From Setaria digitata (Eukaryota > Nematoda > Chromadorea > Rhabditida > Setariidae): DNA of 64,000 nt. A program made the translations under genes and the position numbers. The stretch spans positions 1-64,000 of the forward strand of contig RCAB01000285.1 in the NCBI GenBank assembly GCA_003640385.1. Direction: 5' to 3'. Below, piece by piece: positions 24,269 to 39,901 of the stretch (position 1 is its first letter; the number at the start of each line of letters is the position of its first letter). The notes beneath the pieces were generated by a model, which saw only the letters and a program-made list of their open reading frames with translations, did no database searches and was not told where the DNA came from.

Positions 24269-24970
24269 ATGCTGTTGTTTTGCCCGGAGTGTGGTTCATT
24301 TTTGCAAATTGAGGAGAGCTCCAGCTGTTATCAGTTCACTTGTCATAATTGTCCATACGTGCAACCAATTACAAAACTTGTTAGTTCTGTTTATCTTATC
24401 TTACTATATTTTTCAATAAAAATTTCTGATTTTCAATTCTTTTCGCTTTTCTAACACTCCTTATCGAGTAATCACTTTTTAAATTTCCAGGAGGTCTCAC
24501 TGAAATTTTTTTTTACAAAATTTGTCAGGTGAAGTACGTGGGATTTGTATTTTTGTATTTTCCCGTGAGATTTACATTTTTTATTTAGTATTCTGAATTT
24601 TCATTTTCCTGTTTTAGAGTATACTTTGGAGAATTTTTAGCACAGGAAATGTAATCATTGAAGGAAATTCTAGATAAAAAGTCGGTACTATCCGAAGCTA
24701 AAAGATTTGGACGAAGTACTCGGTGGTCCTGGAGCTTGGGAGAACGCTCAAATTACAGATGGTTAATTTAGAAATTATTCTGATGATGTAATAATTTTTT
24801 TTTCTAATACTTTTTCGGAATTTCATTTTTCTGGTATTACAGAGCGTTGTCCCCGATGCGCAGGTGATCGGGCATATTTCATGCAGTTGCAGACACGTAG
24901 TGCTGATGAACCAATGACAGTTTTTTATCGTTGTGCTAACTCAGAGTGCGCTCATCGCTGGAAAGAATAA
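24269..24970 (+). CDS. POLR3K: RNA polymerase III subunit RPC10/POLR3K
   Basis: Small Pol III subunit needed for RNA cleavage, termination and re-initiation on tRNA, 5S and other short genes. Exons 24269-24379, 24674-24761, 24843-24970 give 108 residues, the same as human. Zinc ribbon 1 uses C5, C8, C25, C28 (MLLFCPECG...CHNCPY); the linker has YPKLKDLDEVLGG; zinc ribbon 2 uses C69, C72, C97, C102. The TFIIS-like hydrolytic hairpin QLQTRSADEP with acidic D88-E89 is intact. The ATG follows a TTTTATAG acceptor by six bases, suggesting trans-splicing and possibly downstream position in a unit with DcpS (gap 954 nt). Confidence 0.96.
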
Positions 24971-25555
24971 TCAGTGCAGGTACATGTGAATGTTGTTAAA
25001 TCATGAAAGCTGACTTATTTTAGAAGTAAATTTAAATTTCTAATGGTCTCTCTTTTGAGAAATTTATCATGACCCACCTCTGTAAGAAATGAACTTGGCA
25101 GCGCGAACAATCTTCACCAGATTGGCTGCAAATAAAGGATAAAAGATATATGCATGAGAAATATTACCACATAATGATAGACTGAATTACGGATGAAATT
25201 ATTGAAGGAAAAGTGCTCTAGATTCTTTTACCGCACAGCAGTAAGGATAGCCCAACTAAAATGTTTTGGTTAGCTTTTCCTTTTATTCTTTTAAAAAGAA
25301 GAGTCTCTGTCTCACATTTTGAATTTGAATTGGATTAAAAAAAAAAAAAAGAAAAGAGAAGAAAACTGATGCTTGAAGAAAAAAGTTGCCCGAGTTTACG
25401 ATGGTTATTAGGATAGTGCTTGCGATTTTTGATTCTAATAGTATGCGATTGTAAAAGGGATTAACATTGTTGTTATCCGAAATGCGTTATTTGGTTTTCT
25501 GCAGTTCGTTTAGAATTTCTTTTTGGAATTGGGATGAAGTGTCTTTATTTCAGAA
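24971..25555. other. Gap between POLR3K and CLCC1-like gene
   Basis: No coding signal seen. A clear acceptor TTTATTTCAG ends at 25553, two bases before the next ATG. Confidence 0.6.
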
Positions 25556-27269
25556 ATGGTTCTGTTAACTTTTCTCTCATTCGGATATACATTTCTTCAG
25601 TTCATAGTTTTTTGTACGGTTTGGACTATATTTATTGCGGGAGTATTTGTTGTTGTACGTCTACTACTATCAGCCCATTTATGCTCAACTATTTGTAATC
25701 TAATTGCATTTGCTATTTCTAGGTTAGTTGGAATTATTTCCTTGAACCTTTAATAATAATTTCATTTTATGAGTTTCCCAATCGTCTAAAAAATTTTTTA
25801 ACCAGTAAAGTGTGCAGTTCAGTTCCTTGATGTTTTCCTAAATAAATGTTTTTAGCTCACTCATTTTCCAACTTGTCACACTGTATGGCAAATATGCGGC
25901 AGCCCGAAAAATGATTATGGAAAGAGGCCCACCCATGGATTGCATGGTAAATTTTGTTTTAGACTAGGAATTGCGGAAGTTCGGAAACAATATGAAGCAA
26001 TATTTGAAAGATTTTTGCGCCTCTATTAATTTGATTTTCCACAACAGATGATTTGTGGATTGCTAACTAGTTTTTCGTTTGTCGTTTCCAAATCCTAACT
26101 AGCTTTTTTTCGCGGCACAAATGAATGATGTTGAAATTCAACTTCTTACTTTTTTTCTTGAGGGTTTTTTTTGGATTATTCGTATATTTTCTTCACATTC
26201 ATGTTCTGATTACTACGAAGCCCTTCAAGGTAACATTTTCTGGCAGCTGAATGTTGTACATGTTTCTGCAACATTCCTCAGAGATACGCTGACTTCGATT
26301 GCTTCTATGGTATAATCTTGTTATTATTGCATCACTGCTTTTATTTTTTATGTTTTTGTCCAGTTATTAGGGAAATCTCTATCTGAAAATTTATGAGGTT
26401 AGTACCATCTGTGAAGGATCGGTATAATCATTTAGTACAATGTTGTTTAAGTTTTAAGGCATTGTTTGTACTTATAGAGACAACAATTATTTGCAAAGCG
26501 TTATCATGAAATTACAAAGTAATTGGATTTAAAAAAACAAAATATATTTCCCATCGAAAAGTTGAATGGAAAATAGCAATAGCATATATGCTTTATTATT
26601 AGTAATAGCTTGTTTTTTTTCGAAAAGTTAGCTTTATTTACAGTTTGGTGTCGCTCTTGGTGAATTTTTGCAGTCATTCATTAGTAGGCTTGATTGGTTG
26701 CTTCGATTACCTATCGTCGTTGTAGTTACACTTTGTGTTCCATTGAGTCTTCTTGCCTTGTTTCATTATCGCTTTGATTTATTCTATGGATTAATCCGGG
26801 CTGATTTCAGAAAGAAGCTAATTGCCAGGTATGTTTTATTTTATTTTTTGAACACTACCAGCTAACACAGGATGTGATTTCTCCACTTATTCACCTAATG
26901 TTTCATAAGTATGCATTGGTTAATTATGCAGCTTTTGTGTACGTTAACGAGAGACAAAATTTCGCTGCTGTACATTGTCATATTCCATCACAAAAAGACA
27001 AAAACTAGTGTGAGTAGAGAGAACAATGAAAGGAGAGGATTGTAATGTTAAGTACTCTGTTTAACTGAATCATTTGTAGTATAGTTGATCCTATGAACAA
27101 AACTGTTTACAGACAGGCTGAAAGTGTACCGTTTCGTAATGATGTTTGTGAAATACCGACCGGAAAGTTTATTGAATACAGAAGAACAACAGAACTCAAG
27201 CCATTATTGGTGGTCAATGAGCTTTATCAGAAATTATGCTATCGTACTTCATTTCAGAAGTCTAAATAG
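25556..27269 (+). CDS. CLCC1: CLCC1-like ER membrane protein
   Basis: Chloride channel CLIC-like 1 relative, an ER/nuclear-envelope protein. Exons 25556-25722, 25856-25946, 26163-26309, 26644-26828, 27113-27269 give 248 residues (human is longer). The best family match is the block around residues 100-172: CSDYYEALQGNIFWQ, then VHVSATFLRDTLTSIAS, GVALGEFLQSF and the membrane span LLRLPIVVVVTLCVPLSLL, which parallels the human order CQKYYEVL, SVTFTTFVTEPLKHIG, GAGEFIRAL, LLHLPVLIILALII. A further hydrophobic segment is at residues 5-35. The acceptor of exon 3 (TTTTTTTCTTGAG) is atypical but is required by phase. The TTTATTTCAG two bases before the ATG fixes the start. The short N-terminus lacks the human lumenal domain, so this may be a reduced form or a second isoform. 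Confidence 0.75.
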
Positions 27270-28442
27270 TCTGCAGTTACTCATTGGTGACACTTCTGTG
27301 GTTAAGATCCTTGAACATCTGTAATCCCTATTTTAAGCAGGATTTCAGCTATGCAGTAAATCTTAACACTGTTTTTCTTTCTGAGGAAGTTTTTTGTTTT
27401 GCTTCAGGTTTCGTATTGGCATAGTCGTCCGTTCAGCACTGATCATCTGTTACCTTCTTATTAGTACAGTACCTTTTACTTTAGGGTAATGTTGCATTAC
27501 TTTTTCCCTTTTGTTATTCCATCCAGAGTGATTAATTTGTATTCCAGTGCTACTGTTAAGTTTTAAATTGTATCTAACTATTCTTTACTGCGTATTTATC
27601 CAGTAAATAGTGCATGAAATCTGCAATGTTTGTCCTCCATACATACACTACAATATCACTTCAGATTTTAACATCATTCAAAGGGAAATGCCATGAAGTA
27701 GGTGAGATATCAGCGGATGCTCACTTTCGCACAATATAAGAATGAATATCCAGGACCTATCTACGTGACTACCAACCCCCTACCCCGACGTGGCACGAGT
27801 CTCTCCGACGTAATCCCGGAGAGAGTGTATGTAATCTGTCCCGAAAGAGCAACTCAGTCACCCTTGTCACACGTCATTGCGATGACATCACTAGTCCACT
27901 ACAACCAATCAGAGTACAGCACGTCCGGTAACGCCTTCCATCTATCTGTTATAAACGCAATTCGCGTCTCCGCCTCCTCAACCGTTTTACAGGCTATGCA
28001 TTGTTGGGTGCTAGTGTGGTTGTGTGTGTCTGGTTAGTGTTGGGGTTACGTGTTTTGCGCTTCCGATGATTTTCGTTCCAGTCGTCTCTGTCCGTCTGAT
28101 GGATGGGACAGTTCGGTCTCCGTTTTACCCCTACCTAAAACTTGCTATTCTGAGTTGGTGCTGGGAATGAAGCCGTTTTGTGCTTTGGAAGATAGCACTC
28201 CGAAGATGCTTTCAGTGTCTTAGCTGTACTGATAATATTTTATGACAGTAGTAGACGATGGTTCGGAACTTTCAACAGCAGATCTTAGCAAGTATTAATG
28301 GCGATCGATACTTCTGCTCGTTGTTGTGGCACTCTGGAACTCTTAGCGTTACAAAATGAATCTCCTATGCTTCTTTTTCTGCTTATGTTTGAAAATGGTA
28401 CGTACATTTTTCAGCTTCACTTAGTGATTGGTGTTTCAGAGT
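27270..28442 (+). promoter_or_regulatory. BiP upstream region with ER-stress-type elements
   Basis: Sequence from about 27760 to 28110 is GC-richer than the flanks. At 27905-27923 it has CCAAT, nine bases, then GCACG, one base off the ERSE consensus CCAAT-N9-CCACG. GACGTGG at 27787-27793 and the reverse form CACGTCA near 27870 resemble UPRE/XBP1 sites (TGACGTG). The open frame at 27702-28037 overlaps these and is probably not coding. A trans-splice acceptor GTGTTTCAG ends at 28439. Confidence 0.5.
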
Positions 28443-31586
<3,144 letters not shown>

Positions 31587-34202
31587 ATATTTCAGAAAAC
31601 CTTTTTTCTTGTCTTTTTCATCCAATTTTATGCGATTAAGGATCTTGGATAAGTCGGGTTTAATTAGCGTCGTGACCTCGTATTTTGTTTGTTGTTTAAC
31701 AAGGTCAGGATGTTAACACCTGTCCTCGATAATCACTGTAACCTTTTGAAGTAACTGCTATCTGAGACGCGATATTATTGAGTGCCGATCCGAGTCGTTC
31801 CTGCTTCTGGTTTATTACAAATTACTTTTTTTTTTTTTTTTTTTAAAGAAAAATATTGGGACTGTTCAGTACTTTTTTATTTCTAAAGGGGTCGTTAACG
31901 GTATAATCACCTTCTGAGAACGGAGCAAGTTTGTTGGTGCAGCTGTATTCTTAGGTTGTTCTACTTAATTTTCCTGTGTTCCAACAAGAAATAAAATTTA
32001 TTGAAACTCCTGCAGATGCAAGTTGGCATAATTTCCTGCCAGTTCCTTGTCACATCAAGTACTCCTGATTTACTTTTGGTTATATTTATTAAAGTCTTTG
32101 CGACGATCGATTAGTTATTTTGATTTCAGTTGATGTAATAGTACTTGTGTTTTGTACATTTTCGCACCGACTTTAATTCCTTATGCATCATCTGTGTTAT
32201 GGAATTGTGTTGCATATATATGTTGCGTTTGATTTGTTTTTCTCTGCTGTTCACAGAGTAAAATTTGTGTTTATGATGAAGTGACACTTCAATATGAAGA
32301 TAGTTTGGGAGAATTTCATCATTTTTAAAGTTGGATTTTGAAGATGCGGCTCCCTATCTGGTTGCAAGCTTTTAAAGTTTTTGATGTTTGAATAATCGAG
32401 GGATGTTACATATAGATAAGGTATTTCCAGCTCTCCTTCAGGACTTTCTGTTTTTTCTACTGCATTCGTGTGTTGTTGTGCGCCATCACGGTTTCAAAGT
32501 AGTAGCGGTGCAACGGTTTCGAAACTTCCAATACTTCCGGACTGGACATCATGTTTGCAAGCAAAATTATAAACCCTTAAATTGATGTCCACAGTTCCAG
32601 GGTGGGGTGGGGAATGCCCGTTCGATCTTATCCTAGAATCTGTGGGCCCTAAGGATTCCAATGACATTGAGTTGATGTGTAGAATAAAGAAGCCGAATTG
32701 ACTGAGTACTGAAACCAGTAGTGACGGAATTTATTAGTACGGTTAGCATCATTCCATGATCTTTTTATAAAAACGTATATCTTCTGAAAAGACAAAGACA
32801 ATGAAAACTTCCCAGTGTATTTTTCTTTTCAAAAAATTCAAATTTATATGAAAGAAAAGTGGAAGTGGCATTTGAATCCATGAGTTCGTTCTCAGGAACC
32901 CATCTAAATAAAATTATAACAAAAAATGGTGAATTTACGCACAGATATCCTTGTTCTTGATACAAAACATGACTGAATTGATTTCACGCTTGCTAAAATT
33001 GACAAAATCTGCTTAAATTTTCTTAAGTGCTGGATATACTGCTAGCCAATTGGTCAGTTTCTTGCTGCCGCAGATAGACGACGATTCTGTTCATCGAGTT
33101 CGCTGAACGATTCATGTCAATCTGCCACATAGCTCTCAGGAGAATTTCATTCCTGGTTTCGGATCAGCTCTCTCAATTTGTGAAACTTCATGTCAAAAAT
33201 TATCTGTGCCAAAAATTTCTACTGATGCCCCAGCCCTTATAGTTTTTTTCTTTTTTAGAAACAACACTAATCTGCTAAGAGAGCAAAACTAAGTGTACAT
33301 GCAACCATGAACCACTCATGTGCCCTTCACTGACTTCTTAAAAGAGAAATCCTTTCATTAAATCACCAAGGAAGAATTTCAAGTTCCGCTACTTACAAAT
33401 CACTCATGAGAATAAGAAACACGACAGGAACTCTATTTAAGGTTATTTGCTGATGGGAGACGACGTTTCAGATTCAGATCAACTCAAAAAATAAAGTACA
33501 AACACTAATAATTACTCCAGAGAAGATTTACTCACACCATACGACATGAACTGTGAACTTGCGATCACTGTCTTCAAATTTGAATTCGGTATATTTCCTT
33601 GCAAATAAAAATTATTGGAGGCAAAAATCTAAGAAACAACATAAAAGTTTATTCCAACAAACAACAAAGTAATTGGACATATAAAGTACCCTATCAGTTA
33701 TAAATATGGGGCTAATACTACAGCACCAAACTTTATTGACCACAATATGTCGAATTCATTTTAAAAAAAATCAAAAAAAAAATTCAATTAAAAAAATCAA
33801 AAAAAAAATCAACGAGCATAATGTAAATAATGAAAAGTGTTGTGATGAATACCTGCCTAAAGGGGCTCAAATTTTTCGTAGCAATAAGTACCAACTATTA
33901 AGTTGCACAAAAATATCTTTTGGCTTCTAACAACTAACAAAAGATAATCGCTTGATAAAAACAGAAGTTAAGACTATTGAGATATGATTTCGTCTTTACC
34001 GCTACCTTACCCCGCTCATTTTCGCTCCACAGTTTGTATATTATATTCATTAATATAGCCATATGACATTCTTTCATCGTCATCTCCTTTTAATGATGCT
34101 AACATATATAGAAGTTCACAAAGAAAGTATCCACCAGAAAAAATAAGCAGATGACTGCAACTTTTACATATAAAGTGGGTCTTTATATATGAACTAAGAT
34201 CA
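31587..34202. other. Region between BiP and proteasome alpha-1 (convergent)
   Basis: BiP 3'UTR with AATAAA at 31990-31995, then about 2.2 kb without a supported gene. Open frames at 32388-32585, 32765-32965 and 33706-33930 have no splice partners or family signal. Confidence 0.55.
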
Positions 34203-37010
34203 CTACAGTTGCATTGGTTCCGTCACTGGTTGTTGCTGAAAATGAATCTTTGTGATTTATATTCATGATAAAGAAATTTTCATAAACTTGACTAGAAATT
34301 CGTAACTCCAAAGGGTGAAAGCATGAACAATCTAAGTAGAGACAGAGACAATTAAAGGAGCATGTTGCAGTTGAAAAATAATTAGGCAGCATTAACTGAA
34401 AATAAAAATTGGTTCCTAGTTGATAATAAATGTCTGAAAGAAATAATAAATTTACTTCTCCTCCGCCTTGTTGGCCGGTTCGTGGAACTCCTGCAATACG
34501 ATCTAAAAATGGCTGCACATCATCATCCTCCATTACTTTGAAGTTCACACCTTTGCCCACAACGGCAATTGTTGTATTCTATAATGAAAAGTAAAATAAA
34601 AATTTAATTTGTAACTGGATTAAACCAAATACTGTAAAAATTTTTCGAAACTCAGAAATAATAATCAAGGCGAAAACACCGAATACTGATTTAATTTTAG
34701 TTAATTTCAGGTCTAGAGAAATTACGCAAGAGCGAAAATCAACCTTTCTTGACAAGCTGTCTTCAGCAGGCAGTGTATCTCTCAGTGCCAACAACGCAAA
34801 CTCAACCAGTTGTTCAACGTTTGCTGCAAATATGCAGATATACCATTCAAAATTTAAAAAACAACAAACAGTGCAAATTCAAATTTTTCTAACACAAATA
34901 GTATAAATTTGAGAAAAAATATAGATTCCAAAATAAATTTTAAATCCGAAACAACATTCCATCACTATAAATTTAGTTATCAATGGCAAGTACAAACCAG
35001 TAGGAAACTGGTCTAAATTCCGCTCGAGATAGGTACGCGCGCTTTGAGAACGAGCACCAATTGAGCTAGCCAATGTTTCAACAACTTCTGCTGATGGATC
35101 AGTCTTCACGATATGTGTTCCTCTTTCCTAAAACACATTCATTAAGCAGAAGAGTTGTATGTATACATAACTTTATGATGAACAACCTATGTATATACAC
35201 CTGCATCATACAACGTATAATGAACCAATCTGTTGCATGGGATATGTAGATATGCAGTAAGTGTAAATTAGTTAAGTGAGAAGCTTATCTGTGCAGGACA
35301 CGGGGAATTACCAAAAGACTAACAGATGAAAGAACTTACGTCATAACCAGCAATGACTAGCCCAACACCAAATGGACGCCTCCCGTAAATTTGTGTATTT
35401 GCTTGCAATTCTGGAAAAGTTTAGTAAAAATATGAATTAAACTAGTAATATATGATATCAGTAGTATAAAACAGACAAGTTTAGCAGCTTGAGTATTTTG
35501 AGAAATGCTTAGAATTTAATTTGAACTAAAATGTTTAGATCGTTAAACACCATGGCATGAAAATTGACAAAAAATGGCACTATTTGGCAAGTATTATGCG
35601 CCCCGTAATCTAAAATACCGAAACTTTGAGCCCGTCTAATAATCTGTTATTATTTAATTAATAAAAGTTCGTTTATTAAAGGAATTCCCTTATTCTCAAC
35701 CTAATCTAATAAATCACATAACCCAAGTCATCCCGTTCCCAATCCATCTTTTTTCTTAACTTAAAAATTGAAATTTAAATGTAGTAAAGGAATGAGCTTA
35801 CTGAGCTGAATCCGATTATTCAGCACCTGAATAGGGACTGGCTCTTTGTAATCCCATCGCCAAGCCGAACATTCCGTTTGTAAAAAACGTCTAGAAGTAA
35901 TCTTGCGACTTTGAATTTAATATGACTTTAGCGGTCAATCCTTCCGTTCTGACAAGTATTTCATAACTCTAATTAAAATAATTTTTGATCTAATTTGAAT
36001 GAGTACAAAACAAAGCTCTATGGAAAAGCGGTCACTATTATCTCACCACAAATTAATAATCGAACAGTGTATTATAACAATAAAGTTCAAATTAGGAGTA
36101 ACGGATTCAATACTAACGCAAGTATACGGCCATCAGAAAGAAGACCCGCAATGGAGACACCGGCGTGCGTATCAAGCTCATAAATTTTCTTCTGATGTGA
36201 ACACAATTCATTGGCAGCGCGCTGAAAAGTTTAGAAGATAGATACGCTGATGACTTGGACAGTCCCTACAGAAATTTAATTTATATTAGTGTGTCCTGAA
36301 CACACTTAAAACACCTATCACACTAGTAAGACAAAAAATGTTCTAATCTTAATAACGCATGTGTAGGGCTTATGTTTCCACGAATGATCTTCAATGTTAG
36401 CTGTATTTTTGGACCAGGATACGATATAATGTATGTAAGAATAAAGAAAAATACCGTCAATTATTTTAAATATGCCCACAACACGTGGTAGTAGTGGGTG
36501 CAGCTAGTTACTCCACTACTTGAATTAATACTTGTTTTATGAGACACATAAGTCTGAATTACCGGCCAATTGTTGCTTGACTGTATTAAATTACATTAAG
36601 TTAAGACAACTACATCAAAGGAAATAGCGCATTCACAAAGGTCAATATATGCATAAAAAATATTTTTTACCTTCAGTGCCACCAATACAGCATGCGTATT
36701 ACTTTTCACCCCAACAGTTGCACTGCCTTGTTTCATTGCTTCAACAGCATAATCAACTTGATGAAGCCGACCCTAAATAAACCCGACAAATTGCAGTCCT
36801 AATGCAACTACATCAAAAATTGATTCCACTGATTGTTAAGCTTCGGTATGAACAAGGGAAAAAAGAAATGCCGGAACACTAACTAATTAAGTGATGCATA
36901 AAATACAAGCGACCTTACCAAAAAATTACCCTTAAGGATACAAGCCAAAAAGAGAAAATCACCTGAGGGCTCCAAACAGTAACGTCACTGTCATATTGAT
37001 TGCGAAACAT
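34203..37010 (-). CDS. PSMA1: 20S proteasome subunit alpha type-1
   Basis: One of the seven alpha-ring subunits of the 20S core; non-catalytic gate subunit (C. elegans pas-6). Nine exons reading downward: 37010-36963, 36772-36671, 36221-36118, 35890-35802, 35410-35340, 35127-34998, 34823-34744, 34578-34456, 34235-34203; 259 residues (human 263). Landmarks: [90 protein letters not shown] and the acidic end [14 protein letters not shown] trans-splice acceptor AATTCAG lies eight bases before the ATG. Nothing missing or odd beyond an ordinary high intron number. Confidence 0.97.
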
Positions 37011-38017
37011 GCTTTGTCCTGAATTATTTCATTAATACTGTACTTCCGTATAGTAAGAAACATTTTATTTTGTAGTTTTAAGCGAACTTCTGTTCTATAT
37101 ATATCCAGTCCAATGCAGCTACATTTCCTTCATTTCAACAATACCAGTTTTGCTTAACTGCTCTAATCATACAACAGATTTATATTTTGGTAAAATCGTG
37201 CCACCACCTCCTGCGGGATGTGAACATATAATGAATTAACTCGAACCAAAAAAAAAAAAAAGAAAGCATTCACTATTCGCTCTGAGAGATAATTTCAGCA
37301 GAAATTACTTGGAATGACACTTATGCTGACCAATGCGACAATTTTATTTGAAATTAATCAACAAAGTGCCAATATGATGGATAACTAATTGCACTACTAC
37401 AATCATGACACCATAATCCAGTTTAGCATTAGCTTTTAATAGATGATTCAGCAATCAGTAAGAAAACCTACGAGTCTTTTCCGAAGTATACGGGAACAAG
37501 TAGGCTCAGACATAAAATTATATATCACTAAATATGGGAAAGTACTACAAAATAGAATAAAAAGGTTACTGCTTCACTTTACTAACCAGTAAAACAATCC
37601 CTGTATTTACAATCACTTTTTTTTTATTTACAAATGAATCGAAAACCAACTGAAGAAAGAGTAAATTCTGCAAAATAGGAAACGAGAAACAACTCGAATA
37701 AGCAAATTGCGAAAATTTAAAAAAAGAAAAACTTTTTTTTGAAATCACAAATTTCAAAAAAAGAAATCTCCAAAAGGATTTTGTAACACCGAAGCTTTAT
37801 AGCAGATAACCACAAAGTTACGTGCTAGAATCAAATATAAAACTGACAAGGTATTGTACCAAGTCAGCCTAATCATACCACTTCATCTCATCCTTCGCTC
37901 ATATGACTCTGACTGACAAATACTAAATTAACTACACTGTTCAACATATAATAAAATAACTCCGCTCTAAATATATCTGAAAATAATAAGTAGTTGTATC
38001 AACGATAAATGAAATAT
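37011..38017. other. Gap between V-ATPase e and PSMA1 (both minus strand)
   Basis: No coding signal; the open frame at 37566-37757 is Phe/Lys-rich and appears to be chance. Holds the 3'UTR of subunit e and the upstream region of PSMA1. Confidence 0.55.
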
Positions 38018-38730
38018 TTAAGCTGAAACAAGTTCCTTCGCATCACCCCATTTCTCCGAAATCCACCGTATCGTCCTTACTGGCAACTGAGGACCAATTA
38101 ACGGATTTAACTGATGTAAATAAACCAAAATCCAGAAAAGCCAACAGCAACAAGCAGTTAACACAATCATTGTTTGCACTATCCCTGCAACAGTTGAAAT
38201 GGTCGCAACATAAGTAAGAATGTGGACTTTTGCAAATAAATAATCACGGAGGTAATAAATCTCCCCAATAATAAAATGTAAGCGGTATGACTCAGATTTC
38301 ATATATTACTTGAATCTTTTCAAATTTCAAATGACCAATTTAATTTCGTTCCAAACAGCTACAGGTAATTATTCAAATATAAACACCTTTACGACTGTGC
38401 TACACTTGCTTACGCGTTGAGAACAACCTCTACTTTCAATTCGAAAGAAACTGGAAATCACTCAGATACAAATTAAGTCATCTGTTGACATATTCAAACA
38501 GTGATAATAATCCTGGCAAAAGAAAAAATACTGCTTCAAAATTTGACTAAACGAACTAACACTTCGTAAAAATCAGAAGTGATCTTACCTGTTAAGGGTC
38601 TGCTTTTGTACGAAAACGAGACTATGCATCACTCACCTCGATTTGGACCTTTTGGAACAATAAATGGTCCGCCAACGCCCACAACCACCCAGAATGTGGT
38701 AACGACGAAAACTGGGATCACCACACCCAT
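38018..38730 (-). CDS. ATP6V0E: V-type proton ATPase subunit e
   Basis: Small membrane subunit of the V0 sector of the proton pump that acidifies endomembrane compartments. Two exons, 38730-38637 and 38184-38018, join in phase 1 to 86 residues (human 81). Two membrane spans: [20 protein letters not shown] followed by the signature PKGPNRG, and [18 protein letters not shown] followed by LNPLIGPQL. The start is fixed by the family N-terminus; a CATTTCAG acceptor lies nine bases upstream on the minus strand. Its 5' neighbour, divergent across 419 bp, is RNASEK, another V0 subunit. Confidence 0.95.
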
Positions 38731-39149
38731 TGATCTGACCTGAAATGCTGGAGAAGAGAATAAACAATACTTATCACCAAGGAATCCTTCATCACTGAGA
38801 ACCAGAAGGACCATCGACTGAAATGTTAATTACTGGCTATCAGTGATATGGCCTGATCCTCACAGGACAACGCACTGGCCATGGGCAAGTACTTACTGGA
38901 CACTTGCGACGTCCCAAGGATACCTGGGACCATGTGCTATAACTGGTCAGTGTAGCACAGTCACCACCGTGGAGAGGACCAAAGATTGAAGACCATGTTT
39001 GGCTGTTGCAGCATTGTATCGAGAGTGAGTCTGCCTTGTCGAGAGATTGGTAGGTAGGGTGGGGTATGTGCGTGGCGTAGTTGAGTAACACATGACTTCT
39101 TGTCAAACTTTTTTTCAAAATATTTCAAGTGATTCCAGGTTATGCGAGA
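38731..39149. promoter_or_regulatory. Shared divergent promoter of V-ATPase e and RNASEK
   Basis: 419 bp separate the two start codons. Both ends carry trans-splice-type acceptors (minus strand 38741-38740; plus strand 39137-39138). The centre is GC-richer than the surroundings. A 92-residue minus-strand open frame at 38840-39118 shows no family signal and is taken as chance. Confidence 0.55.
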
Positions 39150-39901
39150 ATGAGGATCTGTCCGTTATGTGGACCGAAGCTTTCGGCTTTTTGGTGAGTG
39201 ATTTCTTAAAATTTTACTCATCATATGACGAATAATAATAGCTGAAAGTTTTGCTAGCCATCATGGAAAGCTTCATTATGCGTGAAGTCTGTTTCCCGTT
39301 AGAACTTTGGATTCTTTTTCGAGAACTTCAAATATTTTCCTTTTTAAATGAAAAAATATACACTAAGTGTACGTAGTCTCAAGAAAATATTATACAATGG
39401 ACTATGTTTAGATTTACGAATAAATTTGTTACAGCATGGTAATGTCAGTTTGGGGTGTTATCTTCCTTGGTTTGCTTGGTGTGTTTTTCTACGTTCAGGC
39501 TGTAAACCTATTTCCGGACCTTCATTTCGACCAGGAACCAGTGGAAGGAGTAGTGCTGCCACTAACAACTGCGTCAGTTGCTTTTTCTTCACTCTCCATT
39601 GTATTTCTTACAATTTTTTGGACTTAAAGACATTTCTCATTTAAAAAGAAATTAATCATTTGTTTTCATGTTGCTGGATAAGGAATAATTTGCTGTAACT
39701 GATATTCTAACACGCAATACTTCTGGTTGACATCTAATCTGTCTTCAACAGTTTTGGCAGGTGACGTGAATTGTTTTCAGTGTTATTGAGGATAAGTATG
39801 CGGAAAAAGCTACACAATGTTGGGTAGCTGCTGGCATGTACCTCGTCACTTTGATCATTGTCTTCTGGCAGAATAAGTTCAATGCCGCAACAGTGTTTTA
39901 A
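39150..39901 (+). CDS. RNASEK: RNASEK / V-ATPase V0 subunit f
   Basis: Ribonuclease kappa, a two-span membrane protein now known as subunit f of the V0 sector. Exons 39150-39193, 39435-39572, 39781-39901 give 100 residues (human 98). Landmarks: MRICPLCGPKLSAFCMVMS (human CCGPKLAACGIVLS), WGVIFLGLLGVFFYVQAV for span 1, and ATQCWVAAGMYLVTLIIVFW for span 2. The exon 2 donor is the only one giving the needed phase 2 (TGC|GTCAGT). A GATTCCAG acceptor lies 11 bases before the ATG. It pairs head to head with subunit e. Confidence 0.92.

Noticed and set aside
27702..28037. 111-codon gene upstream of BiP
   Set aside because: It overlaps the GC-rich promoter island, has no splice partner or family signal, and BiP starts cleanly downstream.
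38840..39118. 92-codon minus-strand gene between V-ATPase e and RNASEK
   Set aside because: It lies in the shared promoter, has no conserved words, and leaves no room for its own promoter.
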